From positions 45,737,549 to 45,801,548 of the forward strand of contig CP136067.1 of NCBI GenBank assembly GCA_032622095.1: a stretch of 64,000 bases of DNA, in the 5' to 3' direction. The number at the start of each line of letters is the position of its first letter. The first letter of the stretch is position 1. Made by a program: the position numbers and the translations under genes. Of this stretch, positions 46,073-56,575 are shown in pieces. The stretch comes from Siphonodentalium dalli (Eukaryota; Mollusca; Scaphopoda; Gadilida; Siphonodentaliidae). Under the pieces are notes generated by a model. The model had not been told where the DNA came from, did no database searches, and was given only the letters and a program-made list of their open reading frames with translations.

Positions 46073-46830
46073 GCTAGCCACACATGCTTGCGTATGCGTA
46101 TGGTGCGTTGCGTTATTTTTATCGCATGCGATTGTCGGACGGAAAATCAAATAGAAATGCACGGGCACTCACACATGCATGCTGTTCCGATGGGAAACTA
46201 TTCTGACGCTCCGAATGCTTCCGATTTTTATCGGACCGAAAATACTCGTATTTTCCATACGATAGAAATCGTCGCTCTAGCTTTAGACATTCGTTATCAT
46301 GTGATACGGTTGGCCGACAGTATGTAAAACTCGTACTGCCGATATATACGACTTTTTATTCATGTTCGAAATTATCTTCAGTATACTCCACGACGCAGCA
46401 TTTGGGAACAGCATCCACATGCACACACGTTTTGTAGTAAATTTACTTCTTTTGAAGTTATTGCTATTGGCGAGTTAATAAACCTCAACGATAAACCCTC
46501 GTTGTTGGAGATGTGTGGTGCGGTGTAGTAGATTTTAGTGATTCTTCATTCGCACGAATATATTTCAATCACGATGATGCTATTCCATTCTGTGATTTCA
46601 ATATGTTGTTTCACTTCAACCAGTTTATTAGATGAAAACCATGCTTGCAATATTTTTGCGATAAAGATGTGCGGATGCATGTCCGGTAAAGGTACATCTA
46701 CGAGGAACCAACAGAAGCAGAACGGTCTACCAATCAGGTTACCCATCTGACTGAGTTACATGCATGTCATTGGTAAAGATAAAAAACGCAACCAGACTTC
46801 CACTTTGAGCGGAAATGACCCCTCTGGCAT
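46073..46830. other. Unannotated DNA
   Basis: Short frames without resemblance to known families. Nothing else seen. Confidence 0.35.
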
Positions 46831-47019
46831 ACCGCGAACATTACAGAGAGTATTAATACCGCGAACATTACAGAGAGTATTAATACCGCGAACATTACAG
46901 AGAGTATTAATACCGCGAACATTACAGAGAGTATTAATACCGCGAACATTACAGAGAGTATTAATACCGCGAACATTACAGAGAGTATGAATACCGCGAA
47001 CATTACAGAGAGTATTAAT
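46831..47019. repeat. 27-bp minisatellite, 7 copies
   Basis: ACCGCGAACATTACAGAGAG plus TATTAAT repeats seven times with one substitution. Because 27 is a multiple of three and the unit has few stops, frames stay open on both strands and give 9-residue peptide repeats. No sign that any is expressed. Confidence 0.95.
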
Positions 47020-47640
47020 CAAGAACTCTCACATGGTTAACCAAATTGAAACCATGGCGCTTTTAATTCCTACGCACGGTCGAAAACACATTCCAGAAAT
47101 CAGGATACAAGCATAATTGACCACCGAAAATCGCAAGCCATCTTTCTTTCTCAGTTCTTAGCCAGAGGGGAGCAATTTTATAATCAATCTAAGTGATTTC
47201 CCAAACACATCGATTTTCCTCAGGAAAAATGTGTTTATAAAATTTCTTCAAAGTTTGATAGAACGTAATTTGACTGAAAGTGTTTTTGCCTTTTCGCTGA
47301 GTGTATACCCCATCTATAATCATCATTAGCGCAGAACATGGCAAATATATGGGATACACCCCCATAAGACCTCAAAAGACCTCAAGTGTTATGTACTTTT
47401 TACCCTTTTGCTGTCTTATTTAAGACAAGCTTGGCACGCGTATACAGCGTGGGAATGACAGTGTCTATAGGTTTAGATGTGCTACGTCGCACTTTGTTTT
47501 TCCACTACCCACATACTATAGATTAGGTTGGAAAACGTGAACGCCGTGCTTCAAGCATTCGACATACTGTGCTTTGTTGGAGAAACTTTTTTTTAATAAA
47601 CAGAATAGTGTTGGGCTCGGGATTTTAAACATTATTATTT
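47020..47640. other. Unannotated DNA
   Basis: Nothing recognised. Confidence 0.35.
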
Positions 47641-47885
47641 ATTATAACGGTGTGATATACACGGCGAGACGTGTAAATGTCATGTATTTGACACGCGAGT
47701 GTAAAGGTGGGATATACTCCGCGAGACGTGTAAATATCGATTATAAGACTAAGGTACGGTAAATATACCCCGTGAGACGCACAAGCATGGAATATACCCC
47801 GCGAGACGTGTAAATGTCGTGGTTTGACGCGCGGGTGTAAAGGTGGGATATATTCATGCGGTAAACAGCGATTATAAGACTAAGT
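47641..47885. repeat. Repeat cluster with GCGAGACGTGTAAAT core
   Basis: GGATATACYCCGCGAGACGTG or close variants occur four times (near 47653, 47706, 47763 and 47793), interleaved with two copies of CGATTATAAGACTAAG and two of CGCGRGTGTAAAGGTGGGAT. Two larger units of ~160-170 bp can be drawn. Confidence 0.7.
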
Positions 47886-47910
47886 CACGATTGCATCATC
47901 GCCCGTTTAA

Positions 47911-48405
47911 AGGTACGGGAGGCCTTGGCGGTGGGTATGCTGTGAAAATATTTCCACCAGTTAAAAACCGCCACAAACAGAAAGAATATTAAAATGTAGA
48001 CAGACTTTGTCCGTATACAAATAAGAAATATCGCATAAACAGCATGATATTGTCATATGTTTGACGATTGTTATGTAAACAAAAGCATAAAAAGTTAATT
48101 TCCTGGTGTTTGTTTATATTATGATCGTAAACATAAAGAGCGTTCTTTGTTGCTGAATTCCTGATATGGAACTAACGAAGAGCGTTTATATCATTTGTGT
48201 GTGATTAGTCAGTAACACTGTGCTGTCTTCTGTTACACAATCAGGTTCTTGCTTAGGTAAAATATAGTAGGTCTTTATGATAGCATGCTGTTTACGCGAT
48301 GGTCATGGTATATATGAACGAAACTGTATGCGTTTTAATGTTTTTTCTGTTTGCGGTGATTGGAACCAATATGAATATTTTCGACAACTAAGGCCTCCCG
48401 TGCTT
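47911..48405. mobile_element. MITE-T, full copy with TTAA duplication
   Basis: Terminus AGGTACGGGAGGCCTTGG at 47911 pairs with AAGGCCTCCCGTGCTT at the right end. TTAA flanks both ends (47907-47910 and 48406-48409), as for piggyBac-like and Kolobok-like elements. About 495 bp, non-coding. Same family as 58088-58600. Confidence 0.85.
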
Positions 48406-51400
48406 TTAAACCTCAGGGTTTAAAGGTACTCAATCCGATAAAACTCCTCTCAATTACTATTTCAATGGCTTTGGGGGTCAAAAATATTTGATTCGAGTCG
48501 AGGAAGTCACACATCAAAGCTCAGATTTGTTAGATATCGATTTTAGAAATCTATTATTTTTCATTATCGGGAATACTTTCTGGCCCAGAACTCAGTCAAA
48601 ATTCCGTTATTAGTACCTCTTGATTTTAGAGTTATCCATCCTTGTCTGTTTGAATTGTGTTTTGATGTACACATCTCGCGCAGGTTCCGAAACTGACGGC
48701 AATTATTAGTACTCATTTCGAGAAACTAACAAATTTCAAAAATCAATATCTAATAACTCTGAGCTTTGTTTGATGGGTTCCTCGACTCGAATCAAATATT
48801 TGTTACCCCCAAAGCCAAATAAATAGTAATATAAGACCCTCTGATCGGATTGTTGTTGTTGGAATATGTTGAGATGGGGACCCTCTGTTCGGATTGAGTA
48901 CCTTTAAGATGCATAAAACTAGCAATACGACCTATACATGTACATGTATATATGGCAGCTGTAACTACATTAACGATAAACCGCGTTAAACCAAATGAAT
49001 CAACAAAAAACGTGACAACTTAATTCACACCGCATGACTTATTAGTACAAAAGAGTGGAAGTGTGGTCCTGAGGTAGAACTCGTGTTACCTATATATGTG
49101 ACAAACACTGAGAATTATACAGCTCATCGCTTATAACCTTGTCGAGAAACAATGATATTATACGGGCTTCTGTGTGTCTGTGCCGAACCTACAATAGCAT
49201 CATCTTATTATCGGCTTCAGATCCAATGTGATTTAAACCAATACCATGTGAGATTATATGTCCGCGACTGGATCACCTGGCAAGCCCGGAAATGGCACTT
49301 AACTTTGAGAACAAGATATTTCAATTGCATCGTCATAATAAGTTTGAATTCTGAACAGGGACACGGACATTCAACTTCCTAGATCAGGATTATTTTCTGG
49401 GCTTATATTTGAATATCGATTAATGCGTGTGACCCCAAATAACATGTATACCACGATCTGGCGTTTTACTATATGTGAACATTGGCATGATAAACATTTG
49501 CTCTAGTCTATTCGGCACTAACTGTATAGCGGTACTACCCTTATATAGATAGCCGTTTCTTTTTCAATGAAATAGTATTCCATATTAGGCGATGACGAGT
49601 CCAAAGTGTATTTATTTTCGGCAATCAAATCCAGTCGACACAGATTCACAGGTGATTAAATTTCATACGCCATCCACATGAGGTTGAGAGAGTTAAAGAT
49701 ACGTGAGGGGTTCACACCTGAGTAAAATAATGGGGCTCTCGTCACGTTTTACAGCATTACAAGTGTTATAAATGATCGAGGTATAATCAAAATATTCGGA
49801 TATTATGTCTGAGAAACAAATTTAAACCACTCCTGATATTGCCGGTCTATCCCACGAGCCTTAACAATATAATTATACAATAATTGGATCACACCGACCC
49901 ATATGATTAATTGATTGATTGTTGGTTTAATTTCGCTTTCAGCAACTATAAGGCCATATCACGACATTGTCAGTTTTAGTGGTGGATGAAATCCGCGCGC
50001 TTACGGCTAATCTAACAGTGATTTCAATTGCTGATAAACTCGTCGATCATGTGCGGCAAAATTATAAATACACGAGGCCAACAGTTGCAATGCACATATC
50101 TCATTGAATTTGTATTGCGCATATTTTGTGTATAAAACCATGTGATAAATTGATGTTTATTTTTGTCACCAATATGTTGAAACTCTAAACTTGTGTATGA
50201 TGTATAATGTTAAACTCTCCGTTGCGGAGGAAATAAAGGTATATATGAACAAAACTGTATGCGTTTTAATGTTTTTTCTGTTTGCGGTGATTGGAACCAA
50301 TATGAATATTTTCGACAACTAAGGCCTCCCGTGCCTTTAAACCTCAGGGTTTAAGATGCATAAAACTAGCAATATGACCTATACATGTACACGTATATAT
50401 GGCAGCTGTAACTACACGAACGATAAACCGCGTTAAACAAATGAATCAACAAAAAACGTGACAAGTTAATTCACACCGCATGCCTTATTAGTACAAAGGA
50501 GTGGAAGTGTGGTCCTGAGGTAGAACTCTTGTTACCTATATATGTGACAAACACTGAGAATTATACAGCTCATCGCTTATAACCTTGTCGAGAAACAATG
50601 ACATGATACGGGCTTCTGTGTGTCTGTGCCGAACCTACAATAGCATCATCTTATTATCGGCTTCAGATCCAATGTGATTTAAACCAATACCATGTGAGAT
50701 TATATGTCCGTGACTGGATCACCTGGCAAGCCCGGAAATGGGACTTAACTTTGAGAACAAGATATTTCAATTGCATCGTCATAATAAGTTTGAATTCTGA
50801 ACAGGGAAACGGACATTCAACTTCCTAGATCAGGATTATTTTCTGGGCTTATATTTGAATATCGATTAATGCGTGTGACCCCAAATAACATTTATACCAC
50901 GATCTGGCGTTTTACTATATGTGAACATTGGCAGGATAAACATTTGCTCTAGTCTATTCGGCACTAACTGTATAGCGGTACTGCCCTTATATAGATAGCC
51001 GTTTCTTTTTCAATGAAATAGTATTCCATATTAGGCGATGACGAGTCCAAAGTGTATTTATTTTCGGCAATCAAATCCAGTCGACACAGATTCACAGGTG
51101 ATTAAATTTCATACGCCATCCACATGAGGTTGAGAGAGTTAAAGATACGTGAGGGGTTCACACCGGAGTAAAATAATGGGGCTCTCGTCACGTTTTACAG
51201 CATTACAAGTGTTATAAATGATCGAGGTATAATCAAAATATTCGGATATTATGTCTGAGAAACAAATTTAAACCACTCCTGATATTGCCGGTCTATCCCA
51301 CGAGCCTTAACAATATAATTATACAATAATTGGATCACACCGACCCATATGATTAATTGATTGATTGTTGGTTTAATTTCGCTTTCAGCAACTATAAGGC

Positions 51401-52956
51401 CATATCACGACATTGTCAGTTTTAGTGGTGGATGAAATCCGCGCGCTTACGGCTAATCTAACAGTGATTTCAATTGCTGATAAACTCGTCGATCATGTGC
51501 GGCAAAATTATAAATACACGAGGCCAACAGTTGCAATGCACATATCTCATTGAATTTGTATTGCGCATATTTTGTGTATAAAACCATGTGATAAATTGAT
51601 GTTTATTTTTGTCACCAATATGTTGAAACTCTAAACTTGTGTATGATGTATAATGTTAAACTCTCCGTTGCGGAGGAAATAAAGGTATATATGAACAAAA
51701 CTGTATGCGTTTTAATGTTTTTTCTGTTTGCGGTGATTGGAACCAATATGAATATTTTCGACAACTAAGGCCTCCCGTGCCTTTAAACCTCAGGGTTTAA
51801 GATGCATAAAACTAGCAATATGACCTATACATGTACACGTATATATGGCAGCTGTAACTACACGAACGATAAACCGCGTTAAACCAAATGAATCAACAAA
51901 AAACGTGACAAGTTAATTCACACCGCATGCCTTATTAGTACAAAGGAGTGGAAGTGTGGTCCTGAGGTAGAACTCTTGTTACCTATATATGTGACAAACA
52001 CTGAGAATTATACAGCTCATCGCTTATAACCTTGTCGAGAAACAATGACATGATACGGGCTTCTGTGTGTCTGTGCCGAACCTACAATAGCATCATCTTA
52101 TTATCGGCTTCAGATCCAATGTGATTTAAACCAATACCATGTGAGATTATATGTCCGTGACTGGATCACCTGGCAAGCCCGGAAATGGGACTTAACTTTG
52201 AGAACAAGATATTTCAATTGCATCGTCATAATAAGTTTGAATTCTGAACAGGGAAACGGACATTCAACTTCCTAGATCAGGATTATTTTCTGGGCTTATA
52301 TTTGAATATCGATTAATGCGTGTGACCCCAAATAACATTTATACCACGATCTGGCGTTTTACTATATGTGAACATTGGCAGGATAAACATTTGCTCTAGT
52401 CTATTCGGCACTAACTGTATAGCGATGCTACCCTTATATAGATAGCCGTTTCTTTTTCAATGAAATAGTATTCCATATTAGGCGATGACGAGTCAAAAGT
52501 GTATTTATTTTCGGCAATCAAATCCAGTCGACACAGATTCACAGGTGATTAAATTTCATACGCCATCCACATGAGGTTGAGAGAGTTAAAGATACGTGAG
52601 GGGTTCACACCGGAGTAAAATAATGGGGCTCTCGTCACGTTTTACAGCATTACAAGTGTTATAAATGATCGAGGTATAATCAAAATATTCGGATATTATG
52701 TCTGAGAAACAAATTTAAACCACTCCTGATATTGCCGGTCTATCCCACGAGCCTTAACAATATAATTATACAATAATTGGATCACACCGACCCATATGAT
52801 TAATTGATTGATTGTTGGTTTAATTTCGCTTTCAGCAACTATAAGGCCATATCACGACATTGTCAGTTTTAGTGGTGGATGAAATCCGCGCGCTATACGG
52901 CTAATCTAACAGTGATTTCAGTTGCTGATAAACTCGTCGACCATGTGCGGCAAACC
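48307..52956. repeat. 1446-bp unit in about 2.9 tandem copies
   Basis: Copies start at 48307, 50238 and 51684; the third is cut at ~52956. Copy 1 is longer by 484 bp only because of the TTAA MITE at 48424-48903. Each unit opens with ~116 bp of the right part of MITE-T (GGTATATATGAAC...CTCAGGGTTTA) and closes with CTCCGTTGCGGAG-GAAATAAAG. Copies 2 and 3 are nearly identical to each other and slightly different from copy 1. Non-coding; it contains a tRNA-SINE-like block (TTGATTGATTGTTGGTTT) near 49910 and in each later copy. Confidence 0.9.
48424..48903. mobile_element. 480-bp TTAA MITE with internal foldback
   Basis: Termini AGGTACTCAATCCGA and TCGGATTGAGTACCT, flanked by TTAA on both sides (48420-48423 and 48904-48907). 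The same position in the second and third tandem copies (near 50350 and 51796) reads GGGTTTAAGATGC without the insert: a natural empty site. Inside, ~85-bp arms (48475-48560 and 48735-48825; GGCTTTGGGGGT... and complement) form a large hairpin. Confidence 0.95.
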
Positions 52957-53075
52957 ACCGGCCATCGGCGAGTAACTGGCAACTCCACCAGATAACGATT
53001 TCGAGTTACAAAGCGCTTGATGGCGAACAGGCTTGGAGATGTACCCCCTACCGACTGAGCCACCGAGCCTCCTGA
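52957..53075 (-). repeat. tRNA-derived SINE head (degenerate)
   Basis: On the minus strand GGCTCGGTGGCTCAGTCGGTAG contains a good polymerase III box A (TGGCTCAGTCGG, ~53047-53058). A weak box B-like GTAACTCGAAATC follows at a tRNA-like distance. It starts where the third 1446-bp copy breaks off. A complete tRNA cannot be folded, so a SINE fragment is more likely than a tRNA gene. Confidence 0.55.
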
Positions 53076-54105
53076 CCAATATGACCTACATGTCACATAA
53101 AATAACTATAAATGATATCATTTATAATATAAATATATGCACTAAGTGCTAAATAATAATACTGAAACTAAGTGGTGTCTATCTCTCTAACACATTTGAA
53201 CGAAGCCAACGCCATCGTCCGCCAATCTCAACGTATGTATATTTAACCACACCACAACAGAAACAGAACACCAACACGGATCGTCACTGGAGTAGCCTAT
53301 CTACCGATTTTAATTCAGTTTGTGTCACAACATAGAACTAATTGAAATTTCATGCATTATGTTAAAGTACGAACGGAACAAGGGGTTGATGACTGACACG
53401 AGAGACAAAGCGACCATCGTTGGCGAAGTCTGAACAATGCAATTCAAGATTCTTCAAAGCAAGCTTATTTTACTTGTTATGGTGACAGCTAAGTTTGCTC
53501 CGTGCTGCTTATAAATGCGTTCTAGCCACTTTCAACATTATATACATCGATCTATGGCCCCGCACAAACCATCGCTGCGAGCGACTCGAGAATGCTGAGC
53601 CAAAGTATCCGTGTAATCCGGCCCAGAACAGGGACAATACCAATAAGTTCTGAATGACATAGCTCGCGATACATTAATGTACCTACATTGTATAACCATT
53701 TATTTATATAATCCCTTGGTGCTATCCGTGAGCATTATTATATTCACTGAGTATGTCACAGAATATCATTATGTTATTAACAGTGAGGACATTTTCAGTT
53801 ACCGTTGACGATGGTAGCATTACACGATTGCCTGCCATTTTCTCCATTTTGAGGGGGTGCTGTACTACTACCTTCTCCTGCGCCATGGTCATTGATAAAC
53901 AGCACATGAATGCTTGGTTACATGATATAGAAAGTCGGAGCATTCATTTGTCAGTATTTGGACCAAATTGTCGCATCACAAGTTGCATTATCTCCCTTGG
54001 ACTGCAAAATCCTGATTTTAACCATATGTTGGCCATAGCTGACAGAGCGAATGTCAGTCCATAATCACATATGAGCTGATAGAATCTAGCGGTGTGACTA
54101 ATTAC
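53076..54105. other. Unannotated region with two opposed frames
   Basis: Frames of 60-103 codons lie on both strands at 53722-54126. None resembles a family I recognise. They might be a remnant exon of the gene at 54991, but no motif supports that. Confidence 0.3.
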
Positions 54106-54600
54106 TGCCCGGGCAAGCCCGGTCACGCCCGGGCAAACCCGGGCAGCCTCACGGGGCCTCAGACAATGTAATGTGATGGCTTATGGTAGTAGGATACAAA
54201 ATAAGCATAGATTATGAAAATTGACTTGCTGTGTCATCCACCGGCGGGTTTATTAATCCTTTAAATGCCGATATTGACTAAAAATAATCCGGGAGAGTCC
54301 GGGCACACAGGGACCCGATCAGATTATATATTGATGACTAATGGTAGTGAGGCACTTACTAAAGGTATACTGTGAAGATTGACTCGCCATCTCTTTCACG
54401 ACCGGCTCCATTAACCCCTTAAATGACGATATGCACCAGACGAACACAGGAGAGCCCGGGCAGCCCCATGGGCACACGGACAGCATCATATGATGCCTTA
54501 TGGTAGTGTGGTATATACTAAGTATAAGTTGCGAAGTTTATTTGCTGTATCATCCACCGCCGGTTTTATTAACCCTTTAAATTCCGATATTGGATAAATA
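54106..54600. repeat. ~180-bp tandem repeat with GC-rich CCCGGGCA blocks, about 3 copies
   Basis: GCCCGGGCA-type strings are packed at 54104-54145 and recur at 54290-54310 and 54455-54475. Each is followed by GAT..CTWATGGTAGTR.GG, then TTGACTYGC..T, ATC/TTTCCACCG-GG..TATTAA and CCTTTAAAT.CCGATAT. The GC-rich core stands out strongly from the AT-rich surroundings. Confidence 0.75.
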
Positions 54601-54990
54601 GTGGAATAGACTAGTAACAAAATTGTTCACTTTGTGACTAAAGTGTGAAATTTTGCAAATGTGTACATATTCACATACTGATTGATATTAGGTATGGAAC
54701 CACCCTGAAATTTCACTTTAACCCCTTTTTAAAGGGATTTCCCGAATTTAAAGAGCGTTTCACAATTATATAATTTACTAAATGTCGCAATTACTCTTAC
54801 CATGGAATATGCAATTAAAAATTAGGCATATACAGTAAGTATGACTCTGCGAGATATATTGATACATTTTAGGCCAAAATTGGAACCCCCGTCCAAGATG
54901 GCCCTCAAAATGGCAGCCGTAAGTTGAAAATTTGACATTTTTTTCACTAATATATTCTATATCAGTATCAGCTGTTTGAAATTGGTTGAG

Positions 54991-55589
54991 AATTTGACTT
55001 TCATTCTATAACTGGATGTGACACAACATCCAGAATGTTTGGAATTGGGAAACAGAAGTGCTTTGATAAACTATGTCGTGATACTTACCTTCAAGCAATC
55101 GGACATAAGTTCTTGGTCAAAGATCTCTCCGTTGAAGAAGTTGATAACGTTGGTACACAGGCACTGATATCATTATGCGGTGGAAAGAATGAGGACACTT
55201 TGGTAATGTGCCGTCGAAAGTATTTAGTGGGAAAGGTGTCGTCTGCAAGACATTTTGTAAAGCCAGAAAACATACCACCATCTTCTGCAGCAGCTAAATA
55301 TCACAGCCGAAGGGTATATGTTCAAACACAACTATGGGGCGGAAACAAGGCCGAACCCACCGACTGGGGGTGGACACTAGGTGGGGATGCAATGCACCCG
55401 GTGATGACAGACTTACCACCAGCCCCGGAATCACTCCTCAAAATGATAAGATGCAATTGTTCTTCTGGTTGTAACAACATGAAGTGTGGGTGCAAGCGTC
55501 AAGAGCTGAGTTGTTCGGCAGTGTGTGGAAAGTGCCAGGATATGGGTTGTTCGAATTCAAACATAGAAAGTGACGATAGAGCAGCATAA
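54991..55589 (+). CDS. C-terminal exon: PIN/FEN1-like GCDTTS motif plus CXC (TCR)-type Cys-rich end
   Basis: From about 54991, after a possible acceptor (GGTTGAG), the frame reads FDFHSITGCDTTSRMFGIGK, resembling the helix-hairpin region of FEN1/XPG-like and PIN-like proteins. A middle part contains SLCGGKNEDTL, LVGKVSSARHFVKPENIPPS, SAAAKYHSRRVYVQTQLWG and PTDWGWTLGGDAMHPVMTD. The end (CNCSSGCNNMKCGCKRQELS, then CSAVCGKCQDMGCSN) has the Cys spacing of a Tesmin/TSO1-type CXC domain, which binds zinc and often DNA. Proteins with this layout are widespread and multi-copy in invertebrates, hinting at a mobile or amplified origin. No upstream exon was identified. The first ATG is at 55035 but the motif starts earlier, so this is an exon, not a full gene. 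It is free of stops over 184 codons. Confidence 0.6.
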
Positions 55590-55599
55590 TATATTGAAT

Positions 55600-56210
55600 A
55601 TGAAAAATGTATGACACAAAATATAACTTATGTTTACAGCATATGCAATAGAAGTGAGAGATTCCATATTTCACCGATTTTTAAAATATTTTTTTGCATA
55701 TTTTACCCAAAAATGCAACCTTTATCAGATGATATCCTCACTGTTATTGTAACATGCAATTGATGTAGTATGGTTTGAAAATGTGACGAAAAATATAGCT
55801 TCAGTCTACAACAGGCGCCACAGAAATTCGATATTCCACATTTCTCCGATTTTAAAACTATTTTTGTGCATATTTTACCCCAAAAATGCAACCTTTATCA
55901 GATGATATCCTCACTTTTATTGTAATATGCAATTGATGTAGCATGATTTGACAATGTGACGAAAAATATAGCTTCAAACTACAAGAAGCTCCACAGAAAG
56001 TCGATATTACACATTTCTCTGATTAAAAAAATATTTTTCGCATATTGTACCCAAAAATGCAACCTTTATCAGATGATATCCTCACTTTTAATGTAACATG
56101 CATTTGATGTAGTATGATTTGACAATGTGGTGGAAAATATAGCTTCAGTCTACAACAGGCGCTACATAAAGTAGATATTCCACATTTCTCCGATTCAGTT
56201 TCGTTATTTT
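55600..56210. repeat. ~172-bp satellite, about 3.5 copies
   Basis: ATGCAACCTTTATCAGATG occurs at 55713, 55887 and 56058. Around it GAAAAATATAGCTTCA..CTACAA, TTCCACATTTCTCCGATT and TGCATATTTTACCC repeat in order. The first, partial copy begins right after the stop codon of the preceding frame. Confidence 0.9.
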
Positions 56211-56217
56211 TTCACTT

Positions 56218-56231
56218 CCCCCCCCCCCCCC
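56218..56231. repeat. Poly-C run
   Basis: About 14 consecutive C residues. Confidence 0.9.
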
Positions 56232-56417
56232 ACCCAAATGGAGACTTTCTACATTGGGGATTAATGGGGGGTTTTAGTATGTTGTTGTGGAAGCTATGCT
56301 GGAACGATTGACACCTAAAAAGATTCTATTGCAATTAGTTAGGGGTTCAACCATAAATCGACTGTATTATATCACGACGTTGCCCGTTTGCACAACGCGG
56401 CCGCGAAATATGGCGTA

Positions 56418-56575
56418 GTATATATAGAGGATCTCCAACGAGTTACTGTGGGATATAAGATTTTATTATATGAGTTTGACAAATTTGAGTCACAACGAGT
56501 CATAGACAAGTTGTGATCCAAATTTATCAAACAAGTTTCATAAAATCTTATATCCCAACATAACGAGTATATCAT
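56418..56575. repeat. Foldback palindrome, arms about 65 bp
   Basis: GGGATATAAGATTTTATTAT and GTTTGACAAATTTGAGTC in the left arm pair with GATCCAAATTTATCAAAC and ATAAAATCTTATATCCC in the right, centre near 56500. Begins GTATATATAGAGGATCTCC, shared with the foldback near 22661. Confidence 0.8.

Noticed and set aside
46756-47022. Repeat proteins on both strands
   Set aside because: Artefact of a 27-bp minisatellite without stops.
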